From an uncultured Cohaesibacter sp. (GTDB taxonomy: Bacteria > Pseudomonadota > Alphaproteobacteria > Rhizobiales > Cohaesibacteraceae), in the NCBI RefSeq assembly GCF_963662805.1, contig NZ_OY759856.1, positions 62,001 through 126,000 on the forward strand: a stretch of 64,000 nucleotides of DNA. The letters run 5' to 3'. Numbering within the stretch: position 1 is the first letter of the stretch; every line of letters starts with the position of its first letter. The notes below the pieces were generated by a model, which was not told the origin of the DNA, did no database searches, and saw only the letters and a program-made list of their open reading frames with translations. The translations under genes were made by a program, and so were the position numbers. Below, piece by piece: positions 40,049-47,679 of this stretch.

Positions 40049-40603
40049 CTAGCTGACGAAGGCCTGAGACATCACCGACGCAGCACTTGCGTCCGGCTGA
40101 TACGAACCATCTTCATCAAGAGACAGAAGTTCCTGCAGGCGGGCACGGGCGCGGTTGACCCGGCTCTTGATCGTCCCAACGGCGCAATCACAAACCTCGG
40201 CCGCCTCTTCATAGGACATGCCAGACGCACCGACGAGAATGATCGCCTCACGCTGATTGTCAGGGAGCTCGGAGAGAGCATTGCGGAAATCCTGCATGTC
40301 CATCATGCCATGCTGGGTCGGCTGGGTCGCCACATTGTTGGTGAAGGTTCCCTCGCTGTCCTGAATTTCCCGCCCGGCCTTGCGCATCTGGCTGTAGAAT
40401 TCATTGCGAAGGATGGTGAAGAGCCAGGCCCGCATGTTTGTGCCGGCCTCAAAGCTTTCTTGTTTGGCCCAGGCCTTCATGACAGTGTCCTGCACCAGAT
40501 CATCGGCCCGGTCCTGTTTGCCGCACAAAGACATCGCAAAGGCGCGAAGGCTGGGTAGCACCGCAAGCATTTCGCGCTTGAAGCCTCTATCGGTTTCCTG
40601 CAT
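40049..40603 (-). CDS. ecfG: ECF sigma factor of the general stress response (EcfG type)
   Basis: 184 residues from the ATG at 40603, which has GAGGGG eight bases before it and lies 4 bases after the nepR stop. Sigma region 2 (LRAFAMSLCGKQDRADDLVQDTVMKAWAKQ, AWLFTILRNEFYSQMRK) and region 4 (LSELPDNQREAIILVGASGMSYEEAAEVCDCAVGTIKSRVNRARARLQELL) are complete. This is the EcfG family, which directs RNA polymerase to GGAAC/CGTT promoters when NepR is removed by phosphorylated PhyR. Location next to nepR and divergent phyR makes the assignment firm. Confidence 0.95.
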   Translation of the reverse strand: MQETDRGFKREMLAVLPSLRAFAMSLCGKQDRADDLVQDTVMKAWAKQESFEAGTNMRAWLFTILRNEFYSQMRKAGREIQDSEGTFTNNVATQPTQHGMMDMQDFRNALSELPDNQREAIILVGASGMSYEEAAEVCDCAVGTIKSRVNRARARLQELLSLDEDGSYQPDASAASVMSQAFVS

Positions 40604-40607
40604 CTGG

Positions 40608-40808
40608 TTACCCCTCATTGCCATGTTTGGCCACTCGTTCAGCTTCATCAAGCTGTTCGAGCAGGTCGAGGAACCGATCAGGAATCGCCTCCTGTTCAGT
40701 ATGCGTATAGAGCGCTTTCAGCTTTTGCGAGATCGCGTCATTGGGGTCCCAGTCTGCGCCCGTTCGGAGCTGTTGCCCCAACATGTCAGATGCGCTGAGC
40801 CCCGCCAT
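40608..40808 (-). CDS. nepR: anti-sigma factor NepR
   Basis: 66 residues from the ATG at 40808, with GGAAG just before it; ATG 40829 and GTG 40841 are in-frame alternatives. The core DAISQKLKALYTHTEQEAIPDRFLDLLEQLD is the two-helix NepR domain, with the IPDRFLDLL helix typical of the family. NepR holds EcfG inactive until phosphorylated PhyR offers a sigma-like decoy. It is cotranscribed with ecfG and, by the promoter found upstream, under EcfG control, giving positive feedback on both sigma factor and inhibitor. Confidence 0.92.
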   Translation of the reverse strand: MAGLSASDMLGQQLRTGADWDPNDAISQKLKALYTHTEQEAIPDRFLDLLEQLDEAERVAKHGNEG

Positions 40809-40875
40809 TTTTCTTCCGTTACTTACCATTCTTGACACCACTCAGGTCAGAGAGTTTCCTCAGTTTCGCTATGAA

Positions 40876-40900
40876 AACGCCTCAATGTCAAAAAAGTTCC
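40876..40900 (-). promoter_or_regulatory. EcfG-type promoter of nepR-ecfG
   Basis: On the minus strand GGAAC (40900-40896), a 16-base spacer, then CGTT (40879-40876). Its -35 element is back to back with that of phyR, nine bases apart. Confidence 0.8.
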
Positions 40901-40909
40901 GATGGTTGC

Positions 40910-40934
40910 GGAACTTTTTTCTTGCTCACGAGTT
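40910..40934 (+). promoter_or_regulatory. EcfG-type promoter of phyR
   Basis: GGAAC (40910-40914), a 16-base spacer, then AGTT ending at 40934. It lies 70 bases before the phyR start and faces away from the nepR promoter. Confidence 0.75.
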
Positions 40935-41003
40935 GAAGCGCTATATTGAGCAATCAATTTTGGCAAAATCTGCCATCAAGTGCCATCAAGGAAAGGCTTT
41001 CGG

Positions 41004-41795
41004 ATGACGCTCTCTACCCGCGTTGCTGCACATCTTCCCTATCTGCGGCGTTATGCACGCGCTGTGACGGGATCTCAAACCTCGGGCGATGCCTATGTGG
41101 CTGCCACTCTGGAGGCATTGATCGCCGACGTCACACTCTTCCCGGAAACCGGCAATGACCGTGTTTCCCTCTACAAGATCTTCACCCAGATTTATCAAAG
41201 TGCCAATGTCGAAGTGCCGACGGCCGAGTCTCCCTATGGCTGGGAGAGCCGCGCCGCGCGCAACCTGCAAATGGTTTCGCCGTCCGCACGACAGGCCTTC
41301 CTTCTGACATCGGTCGAGGAATTCTCGACAGGTGAGATCGCGACGATACTGGATCTGAACGACGAAGAAGTCGGAAGCCTTCTTGCCAAGGCATCGGAAG
41401 AAATCTCCCGACAGGTTGCGACCGATATCATGATCATTGAGGATGAGCCTCTCATCGCCATGGACATCGAACAGATGGTCGAAAGCCTCGGTCACCGGGT
41501 GACCGGCATTGCCCGCACCCACAGCGAGGCGATCGAGCTTTACCACAGCGACAAGCCGAAGATGGTTCTGGCCGATATCCAGCTCGCCGACGGCTCGTCA
41601 GGTATCGATGCGGTGAACGACATCCTCAAGGATAGCGATATCCCCGTGATCTTCATCACCGCTTTCCCCGAGCGGCTGCTGACAGGTGAACGCCCCGAGC
41701 CGACCTTCCTTGTCACCAAGCCGTTCAACGAAGATATGGTCAAGGCCCTGATTAGTCAGGCCCTCTTCTTTGAAAGTACAGGGAGCACCAAATAA
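41004..41795 (+). CDS. phyR: response regulator PhyR (sigma-like domain plus receiver)
   Basis: 263 residues from the ATG at 41004 with AAGGAAAGG before it. Residues 1-130 imitate an ECF sigma factor (LPYLRRYARAVTGSQTSGDAYVAATLEALI, then SARQAFLLTSVEEFSTGEIATILDLNDEEV), the NepR-binding decoy. Residues about 138-255 are a receiver (IMIIEDEPLIAMDIEQMVESLGH, MVLADIQLADGSSGID with the phospho-acceptor Asp, ITAFPERLL and the family mark VTKPF). On phosphorylation it captures NepR and frees EcfG. It lies divergently from nepR-ecfG, the standard arrangement in this class. Confidence 0.96.
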   Translation: MTLSTRVAAHLPYLRRYARAVTGSQTSGDAYVAATLEALIADVTLFPETGNDRVSLYKIFTQIYQSANVEVPTAESPYGWESRAARNLQMVSPSARQAFLLTSVEEFSTGEIATILDLNDEEVGSLLAKASEEISRQVATDIMIIEDEPLIAMDIEQMVESLGHRVTGIARTHSEAIELYHSDKPKMVLADIQLADGSSGIDAVNDILKDSDIPVIFITAFPERLLTGERPEPTFLVTKPFNEDMVKALISQALFFESTGSTK

Positions 41796-41809
41796 ATCAA
41801 ATAAAACAT

Positions 41810-41835
41810 GGAACCATCTCCCCAAGATCAACGTT
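41810..41835 (+). promoter_or_regulatory. EcfG-type promoter of the DUF1328 gene
   Basis: GGAAC (41810-41814), a 17-base spacer, then CGTT (41832-41835). It begins 15 bases after the phyR stop and lies 28 bases before the DUF1328 start. Confidence 0.75.
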
Positions 41836-41863
41836 ATATAGGCACTTGGAAAGGAGAAACGAC

Positions 41864-42028
41864 ATGCTTTATTATGCTTTGGTATTCTTTATCATCGCCG
41901 TTATTGCAGGGGTGCTGGGATTCGGTGGAATTGCAGGGGCTTCGGCAGGTATCGCTCAGATTCTGTTCGTCCTATTCTTTGTATTCCTTGTCCTATCCCT
42001 GTTTGCCCATCTGCTCAGAGGGCGATAA
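41864..42028 (+). CDS. DUF1328 family small membrane protein
   Basis: 54 residues from the ATG at 41864 after AAAGGAG. Two membrane helices with the family pattern LYYALVFFIIAVIAGVLGFGGIAG and a C-terminal FVFLVLSLFAHLLRG. DUF1328 (YtjA-like) proteins are tiny inner membrane proteins of unknown role, widely stress-induced. Its own EcfG promoter and a downstream terminator make it a single-gene unit. Confidence 0.88.
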   Translation: MLYYALVFFIIAVIAGVLGFGGIAGASAGIAQILFVLFFVFLVLSLFAHLLRGR

Positions 42029-42053
42029 TCGGCCCCATGGCCAACACTCTCAC

Positions 42054-42089
42054 AAAAGCGGTTCTGCTTCCGGCAGGACCGCTTTTCTT
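42054..42089 (+). terminator. Rho-independent terminator of the DUF1328 gene
   Basis: Arms AAAAGCGGTTCTGC (42054-42067) and GGCAGGACCGCTTTT (42072-42086), a near-perfect stem, followed by CTTTT. It lies 26 bases after the stop. Confidence 0.88.
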
Positions 42090-42154
42090 TTGCGTCGAAC
42101 AGCTCCCCTTTTTCTCAGATATCTTCGCCAGCCACGCGCCCTGACGTCAGGCAT

Positions 42155-42186
42155 AAAAAAAAGCGAAGCCCCGATAAGGACCTCGC
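42155..42186 (-). terminator. Rho-independent terminator of the csbD gene
   Basis: On the minus strand GCGAGGTCC, a 5-base loop and GGGGCTTCGC, followed by eight T residues (plus-strand A run 42155-42162). It lies 26 bases after the csbD stop. Confidence 0.8.
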
Positions 42187-42211
42187 ATTTTAATCGTCTC
42201 GAATGTCAGGG

Positions 42212-42409
42212 TCAGTGACGGGAGATCCAGCTGTCGATCTCGCGCTCGGCTTCTTCCTGAGCCTTGCCATAGCGCTCCTGAATCTTGCCAGCGAGCTGCT
42301 TGCGATTGCCTGCGATGATATCGACATCATCGTTGGTCAGCTTGCCCCACTGTTCCTGAACCTTACCCTTGAGCTGTTCCCAATTGCCTTCAACCTGATT
42401 CCAATTCAT
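42212..42409 (-). CDS. csbD: CsbD family stress protein
   Basis: 65 residues, highly charged and helical: MNWNQVEGNWEQLKGKVQEQ, then KLTNDDVDIIAGNRKQLAGKIQERYG, the CsbD/YjbJ hallmark. Proteins of this family are among the most abundant general stress proteins in many bacteria, with no known activity. An EcfG-type promoter is found upstream and a terminator downstream, so it is a single-gene member of the stress regulon. Confidence 0.93.
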   Translation of the reverse strand: MNWNQVEGNWEQLKGKVQEQWGKLTNDDVDIIAGNRKQLAGKIQERYGKAQEEAEREIDSWISRH

Positions 42410-42473
42410 GATTTTACTCCCTTGCTTGAAGTTTAAGTCAATGATCAGACCCGTTTGAGGTCTTCATTCCTTC

Positions 42474-42498
42474 AACGTCTGCGTCGGGGAATAGTTCC
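42474..42498 (-). promoter_or_regulatory. EcfG-type promoter of csbD
   Basis: On the minus strand GGAAC (42498-42494), a 16-base spacer and CGTT (42477-42474), 65 bases before the csbD start codon. Confidence 0.78.
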
Positions 42499-42643
42499 AC
42501 AGAAGCAAAAATACCAAGGAACCGCAAAGATACGTACAATCCATGATTTTAATACGGAAAACTTACCTGTTTCACGGAGTGTCATTCGGAATTTTTACAG
42601 GCATAAACTCTGAAATGAAGCAGATTTAACATGCCAAGGCGCA

Positions 42644-44368
42644 TTGCCGTCTCTATACTCAGTCCAAGAACAAGACCTCGACACACCGTGGTCGAGATTT
42701 GGATATATTTATAAACGCATGCACAGACTGATAGCTCCGATTGTTTTTTCCACGGTCCTCATAATCGGATCAGGGATCACCCTCACACTCTACAACAGCG
42801 CCACGGTCAACAAGGACCTCAGAGCCCAGGATCTGGCCGACCAGACTGTTGACAGGATCTCGGGCCGCCTCGACGAGGCAGAAGCCCTGTTGCGTGCAAC
42901 CAACGCCTTCTTTCAGGCAACCCAGAACCGCATCAACGAGACGCGCTTTCATCAGATCGTCGACGGCATGGACATCAATGTGCGCTATCCCGGCCTGCAG
43001 GGCATCGGCTTTGCTGAGTGGATCGAAACCGGTCAGGAAGACGCGCTCAACACCATCCTCCAACTTTATCATGATGTCGACACCAAGGTCTGGCCGGAAA
43101 CCGACCAGAGCTACCGCACGCCCATCGTCCTGCTTGAACCCATGGACGCCCGCAATCAGGCTGCGATCGCTTACGACATGTTCTCGGAGGAGACCAGACG
43201 CAATGCCATCAGAAAGGCCTTTGCCAGCGGCAACGTGACAGCATCAGCACCTGTTATGCTGGTGCAGGAGATCTCATCAATCAAGCAACCGGGATTCTTG
43301 CTGTACCTGCCTTATCAGCGCGATGAAAACCCCGAAGACATGCGCGCCCCCTCCAGCTTCACCAAACCGGCAAAGGGGCTTATCTACTCCCCATTCCGCG
43401 CCGGTGATCTGTTTGCCAAAGCGCTCGACCAGAGCCCGCACCTACCCGTTGCCATCGAGGCCCATGACGATCAGGATGAGGCGACCATTCTTTACAAGTC
43501 CGAGTCTTTCGATGAGGACGACCGCTTTGATGACGCCATGGCACAGACCCGCACTCTCGACGTTGCCGGCAGGACCTGGGTCCTGAACATCCGGATGTTG
43601 CGCCGGACGGGCTGGGATGTCGAGCAGATAGCTCCCTATGTGTCTGCGGGCATTTTCCTGCTGCTGGCCACGATGCTGGCCTGGATCATCCATTCGCAGA
43701 TCCGCGCCATCAGAACCGCCCACACCATGCGGGAGATGTCGGAAAAGAGTCTCAGCGAAAAGGATTTGCTGCTTCAGGAAATGAAGCACCGGATCAAGAA
43801 CTCGATTGCTCGCATTCTGGCCATGTCCCGTCAGACGGCCCGCCATTCCGAGACCATCGAGGAGTTCGCCGAGTCCTTCAACGCCCGCCTTCAGGCGATG
43901 GCCAACGCACAGGACGCCCTGACCCGCTCACACTGGCAGCGCGCCGACCTGTTCGATCTCATCGCCAAGGAACTGGAGCAGGTTCTGGGCGAGAATGGCA
44001 TCAAGGATCGCATTGCCGGGCCCGAGGTCGACCTCGACGAAACCACCGTGCAGGCATTGGCCCTGACCTTCCACGAACTGGCAACCAACGCCCTGAAATA
44101 CAGCTCCGTCGCCAGCAATTCCAAAGCCCTGTCCGTCAGCTGGAATGTCGTGATCAAGGGCAAGAAGCGCATCCTCACCCTACTGTGGGAAGAGAAGAGT
44201 GAAGACACAATAAAGGCCCCGAGCCACAAGGGCTTCGGGACCAAACTGATTGACGCCAACATTATTGGCGAGTTGCGCGGCACGATCGAGCGCCGCTATG
44301 AAGATCACGGTCTGACAATCGAGATCACCATTCCACTCGCGAGCGGGTCAAAAAAATCTAGATCGTAA
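42644..44368 (+). CDS. HWE-family sensor histidine kinase with periplasmic CHASE domain
   Basis: About 574 residues if started at the TTG at 42644; the ATG at 42719 begins right at the first membrane helix and is the alternative, and neither has a strong ribosome site. A helix (LIAPIVFSTVLIIGSGITLTLY), a CHASE sensor of about 240 residues (RFHQIVDGMDINVRYPGLQGIG, PVMLVQEISSIKQPGFLLYLP), a second helix near residue 335 and an HWE kinase: LLQEMKHRIKNSIARILAMSRQ (H box) and LTFHELATNALKYSS (N box). No receiver. It closes the general stress response block on its right side, and HWE kinases of this kind feed PhyR, so this is a second candidate input kinase. Confidence 0.9.
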   Translation: MPSLYSVQEQDLDTPWSRFGYIYKRMHRLIAPIVFSTVLIIGSGITLTLYNSATVNKDLRAQDLADQTVDRISGRLDEAEALLRATNAFFQATQNRINETRFHQIVDGMDINVRYPGLQGIGFAEWIETGQEDALNTILQLYHDVDTKVWPETDQSYRTPIVLLEPMDARNQAAIAYDMFSEETRRNAIRKAFASGNVTASAPVMLVQEISSIKQPGFLLYLPYQRDENPEDMRAPSSFTKPAKGLIYSPFRAGDLFAKALDQSPHLPVAIEAHDDQDEATILYKSESFDEDDRFDDAMAQTRTLDVAGRTWVLNIRMLRRTGWDVEQIAPYVSAGIFLLLATMLAWIIHSQIRAIRTAHTMREMSEKSLSEKDLLLQEMKHRIKNSIARILAMSRQTARHSETIEEFAESFNARLQAMANAQDALTRSHWQRADLFDLIAKELEQVLGENGIKDRIAGPEVDLDETTVQALALTFHELATNALKYSSVASNSKALSVSWNVVIKGKKRILTLLWEEKSEDTIKAPSHKGFGTKLIDANIIGELRGTIERRYEDHGLTIEITIPLASGSKKSRS

Positions 44369-44549
44369 TCGGGCGGCCACCGCGCGGTCCGGCAAAGAAC
44401 CAGACGATGGCGCCGAGAACCGGGAAGATCAGGATACCGAGGATCCAGAGCAGCTTTGCACCGGTGCTGGCGCCGCTCTGCAAGGTCTTGATGATGGCAT
44501 AGATATCGATAATCAGAATGAGCAGGCCAAGAAGGCTATATCCGAACAT
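44358..44549 (-). CDS. PLDc_N domain small membrane protein
   Basis: 63 residues, two membrane helices: LLGLLILIIDIYAIIKTLQSG and KLLWILGILIFPVLGAIVWFFAGP. The second matches the phospholipase D N-terminal (PLDc_N) domain, which also occurs alone in tiny membrane proteins. Its 3' end overlaps the end of the converging kinase gene by 11 bases. Role unknown; its position inside the stress island is suggestive but no EcfG promoter was found in front of it. Confidence 0.8.
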   Translation of the reverse strand: MFGYSLLGLLILIIDIYAIIKTLQSGASTGAKLLWILGILIFPVLGAIVWFFAGPRGGRPITI

Positions 44550-44654
44550 GATGGTGAAACTCCTGTAGATTATAAGCTAGTGGGATACACTGTTGATTGA
44601 TGAAAACTGACGCCCTCGCCAAATCCGGGCTGGACTGGCGCAGGCAAAGCCGGA

Positions 44655-45149
44655 TCAATCCGCAAGGCTTCGCAGCTCCATCTGGCTGATGGCGAGCGCA
44701 AAATTGAGTCCCGTCTGAGCCGAAACACTGAGCGGCTGCAGGGCAATGGTCTCGTCAGACCCACCAAGCAAGACATTGGCGCCAACACCGGCACCAACCG
44801 TCGCCTCGGCGCTTACCCCGGCATAATCCCCAGACAGTGCACCGGGACGGAAATCATCCTTGGTGGGAGCCAGCACCAGCCACGAAATCACACCATTCTC
44901 GGATTCGCCGACATCGAGGCCCCATTTGCTGATGGCACCAAAATAAGGCTCATCAGGTGCATCCGGGTTGGCGGGATGGAAGGTGCAGGACAGATCCTTG
45001 GTCGAATTGAAGATAAAGCCATCCCCACCTCTGACGGCACAATCGAGGCGACCAACCTCAATCCGCTCGACACCTTGGGCCAGAGCGCCGGAACCGATCA
45101 TCATGGCCGGAAAGGCCACAGCGAAAAGCAATTTCTTTGCGCGTTTCAT
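44655..45149 (-). CDS. exported DUF992 family protein
   Basis: 164 residues. Signal peptide KRAKKLLFAVAFPAMMIGSGALA, cleaved before QGVERIE. The rest follows the DUF992 pattern: VGRLDCAVRGGDGFIFNSTKDLSCTFHP with a conserved Cys pair, YFGAISKWGLDVG, SWLVLAP, and GDYAGVSAEATVGAGVGANVLLGG. DUF992 proteins are periplasmic or outer-membrane-linked proteins found mainly in Alphaproteobacteria; function unknown. The gap of 105 bases to the next minus gene shows nothing clear. Confidence 0.85.
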   Translation of the reverse strand: MKRAKKLLFAVAFPAMMIGSGALAQGVERIEVGRLDCAVRGGDGFIFNSTKDLSCTFHPANPDAPDEPYFGAISKWGLDVGESENGVISWLVLAPTKDDFRPGALSGDYAGVSAEATVGAGVGANVLLGGSDETIALQPLSVSAQTGLNFALAISQMELRSLAD

Positions 45150-45306
45150 TGGGTCTTGTCTCCTTCATTCAAATCCGATTTTCAACTCGCGCTGACCAGT
45201 GCCGGAAGCGTCTGGTTCAGCTCGCCGTTCTCGGGAAATCAATGCATGAAGAAGAAATTGGTTCCCTTAGCTCCAACTGCTGACTACTAAGGGAGCAGGC
45301 AAAACC

Positions 45307-45343
45307 AAAAAGGGCCAACCTCTTGTCTGAGGCCGACCCTTTT
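45307..45343 (-). terminator. Rho-independent terminator of eutBC
   Basis: Arms AAAAAGGGCCAACCTC and GAGGCCGACCCTTTT around TTGTCT; on the minus strand it runs into TTTTTGGTTTT. It lies 40 bases after the eutC stop. Confidence 0.75.
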
Positions 45344-45382
45344 GAGAATAATGAGAATTAATATATATAAATCAGATTGTTA

Positions 45383-46135
45383 TCATTCATCCGCGCCATC
45401 GATCAACAGGCTCGCATCCGAGGAATTTTCCTTCAGATCCACTCCAGTCAATTGCAAGCGGATTGCTTCACGCACGATCCAGTCGATCTTGTGTGCCGCC
45501 GCTTGATGCGAGAGTCCATCATCGTGAATGTTGGAAATGCAGTTGCGCTCACTGTCGAGCCGACCCTTGCGGGGACTATAAGTGAGATAGGCCCCAAGGC
45601 TGCTCGGCGTCGTCAGCCCGGGGCGCTCTCCGATCAGCACCACAACGAGGCGCGCACCAAGCGCCGCGGCGGCCTCATCACCAAACGCCACGCGCGCCTG
45701 CTCTGCAAGAACGACCGGAGCAATTGTCAGCCCCTTGAGCAGGGCAAGGCTCTCCTTGAGCACAGCTTCGGCATGGGCCTCGACCGCGGAAGCAGAAAGG
45801 CCATCCGCAATGACAAAGGCCACATCGAACGGCCCCTCAGGTGCATCCTCAAGCGAGCTTTCATCTAGCTCCCGACCGAGATCAGGCCGGGACAGATAGG
45901 TCAACCGATCAGACGCCTTTGAGCGCAAGTTAAGGGTCGGAAGTGGCGCAAGCCGGTCCGCCATTGCGACGAAGTCAACTTGCCCATGCACGGCATCCCT
46001 CGCCCGAGCATGAGCAAGCTGGAAATCAAGCACTGCTTTTGTCGGAATCCCGTCACCGGTCCGGCCAATACCGATCCGGGCGCGGGTGACCTCTCGGAAG
46101 CGGCGGAAGGGATCAAGTTCAATCAGATCACTCAT
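45383..46135 (-). CDS. eutC: ethanolamine ammonia-lyase small subunit
   Basis: 250 residues of the EutC family: FREVTRARIGIGRTGDGIPTKAVLDFQLAHARARDAVHGQVD at the start, the cobalamin-binding region FVIADGLSASAVEAHAEAVL and RLVVVLIGERPGLTTPSSLGAYLTY with NCISNIHDDGLSHQ. With EutB it splits ethanolamine into acetaldehyde and ammonia using adenosylcobalamin. Its start overlaps the eutB stop by 4 bases. No microcompartment shell or eutA-type reactivase genes are seen nearby, so this is the short, compartment-free version of the pathway. Confidence 0.95.
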   Translation of the reverse strand: MSDLIELDPFRRFREVTRARIGIGRTGDGIPTKAVLDFQLAHARARDAVHGQVDFVAMADRLAPLPTLNLRSKASDRLTYLSRPDLGRELDESSLEDAPEGPFDVAFVIADGLSASAVEAHAEAVLKESLALLKGLTIAPVVLAEQARVAFGDEAAAALGARLVVVLIGERPGLTTPSSLGAYLTYSPRKGRLDSERNCISNIHDDGLSHQAAAHKIDWIVREAIRLQLTGVDLKENSSDASLLIDGADE

Positions 46136-47538
46136 TTGGCCACCTTGTAGGACAGAAGATTGCTGGATGTCGGACTGGTCAGGGATATCGGCGCAAGCCG
46201 TCCGTTCTCATCGAGCATCCCCATCGTCTTCAGCCATGCCTCAAACTCTGGCGCAGGCGGGCGGTTGAACTGGTGCCTGAGACTGACAATGTCATGATAG
46301 GACAGGCTCTGGTAATTGAGCATCACATCATCCGCACCGGGAACGGCAATGAGGAAATTGACCCCGGCGGAGGTGAGCAACACCATCAGATTGTCCATAT
46401 CGTCCTGATCGGCCTCTGCATGGTTGGTGTAGCAGACATCAACCCCCATCGGCACACCGAGCAGCTTGCCGCAGAAATGATCCTCAAGACCAGCGCGGAT
46501 GATCTGCTTGGCATCGAACAGATATTCCGGCCCGATGAAACCGACGACCGTATTGACCAGAAGCGGCTTGTAGTGACGCGCAACCCCATAGGCCCGCGCT
46601 TCCATGGTCTGCTGATCCACATCGTGATGAGCATTGGCAGACAGCGCACTGCCCTGCCCGGTCTCGAAATACATCACATTCTCGCCAACCGTGCCGCGCT
46701 TCATACCAAGGGCCGCATCGTATCCTTCCTGCAAAACCTTGAGATCGACGCCGAAGCCCTCGTTCGCCGCCTCGCTACCGGCTATCGACTGGAACACCAG
46801 ATCCAGAGGCGCACCCTTCTCGATGGCCTGAATGGAGGTGGTGACATGGGTCAGCACGCAGGACTGCATGGGAATGTCAAACTTTTCCCTGAGCCGGTCG
46901 AACAGGATCATCAGGTTCGTGCAGGCCTCGAGATTGTCCGTTGCCGGATTGATGCCGATCACCGCATCGCCAACACCGTAGAGAAGCCCGTCAAGGGTCG
47001 AACCGGCAACCCCTTCAGGATCATCGGTCGGATGGTTTGGCTGCAGGCGGCTCGACAGCCGCCCCGTCAGGCCGACGGTCGTGCGAAATTTGGTGACCAC
47101 TTCCATCTTGTTGGCCACGACAATGAGATCATGGTTGCGCATGATCTTGGAGACAGCAGCCACCATTTCGGGCGTCAGCCCCGGCGCCAGCGCCTTGAGA
47201 ACCGATGGCGTCGCCTCATAGGAGAGCAGCCAATCCCGAAACTCACCGACGGTCATGTGCGACACCGGCGCAAAGGCGTCTTGATCGTGCTGATCGATGA
47301 TCAGCCGCGTCACCTCATCCGACTCATAGGGCACCAGAAGATCCTCAAGAAAGATCTTCAGCGGCATGTCGGCGAGACAATAGCGAGCAGCAACCCGCTT
47401 CTCGTTTGTCGGCGCACCGATGCCAGCAAGATAGTCGCCAGACTTGGGCGACGAGGCAATGGCCATCAGTGTCTTGAGATCGGGAAACTGGTGGCGCTCA
47501 CCACCCAGCGTGATTGCATATTGGACCATGGTCTTCAT
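46132..47538 (-). CDS. eutB: ethanolamine ammonia-lyase large subunit
   Basis: 468 residues from the ATG at 47538; the frame stays open to 47649, but the start aligns with the E. coli EutB N-terminus near 47538 or the ATG at 47529. Strong family stretches: GVGDAVIGINPATDN, FETGQGSALSANAHHDVDQQTMEARAYGVARHY, VNTVVGFIGPEYL, IIRAGLEDHFCGKLLG and CYTNHAEADQDDMDNLM. It holds the active site for ethanolamine and the cofactor. It lies 142 bases downstream of a DeoR-type regulator on the same strand, so regulator and lyase may share a transcript. Confidence 0.95.
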   Translation of the reverse strand: MKTMVQYAITLGGERHQFPDLKTLMAIASSPKSGDYLAGIGAPTNEKRVAARYCLADMPLKIFLEDLLVPYESDEVTRLIIDQHDQDAFAPVSHMTVGEFRDWLLSYEATPSVLKALAPGLTPEMVAAVSKIMRNHDLIVVANKMEVVTKFRTTVGLTGRLSSRLQPNHPTDDPEGVAGSTLDGLLYGVGDAVIGINPATDNLEACTNLMILFDRLREKFDIPMQSCVLTHVTTSIQAIEKGAPLDLVFQSIAGSEAANEGFGVDLKVLQEGYDAALGMKRGTVGENVMYFETGQGSALSANAHHDVDQQTMEARAYGVARHYKPLLVNTVVGFIGPEYLFDAKQIIRAGLEDHFCGKLLGVPMGVDVCYTNHAEADQDDMDNLMVLLTSAGVNFLIAVPGADDVMLNYQSLSYHDIVSLRHQFNRPPAPEFEAWLKTMGMLDENGRLAPISLTSPTSSNLLSYKVAK

Positions 47539-47679
47539 TCCGGTCGTGCAGCGCCAGCCTTTCATCCTCAGCTCATCGCCAAGGAAAGGGCCAGACTTTT
47601 GAAACGATCGCCGCCAGTATGCTGCGGCGAGAGGACAGGACACAAGCAAGGAAAATAGGCAGGCCTGCCGCGTGATTGA

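Noticed and set aside
42521..42550. GGAAC in front of the CHASE-HWE kinase as an EcfG promoter
   Set aside because: No CGTT or similar -10 at 16-17 bases.
45235..45265. GGAAC on the minus strand before the DUF992 gene as an EcfG promoter
   Set aside because: The base group at the -10 position is CATT and the distance to a GTT does not fit; too weak.
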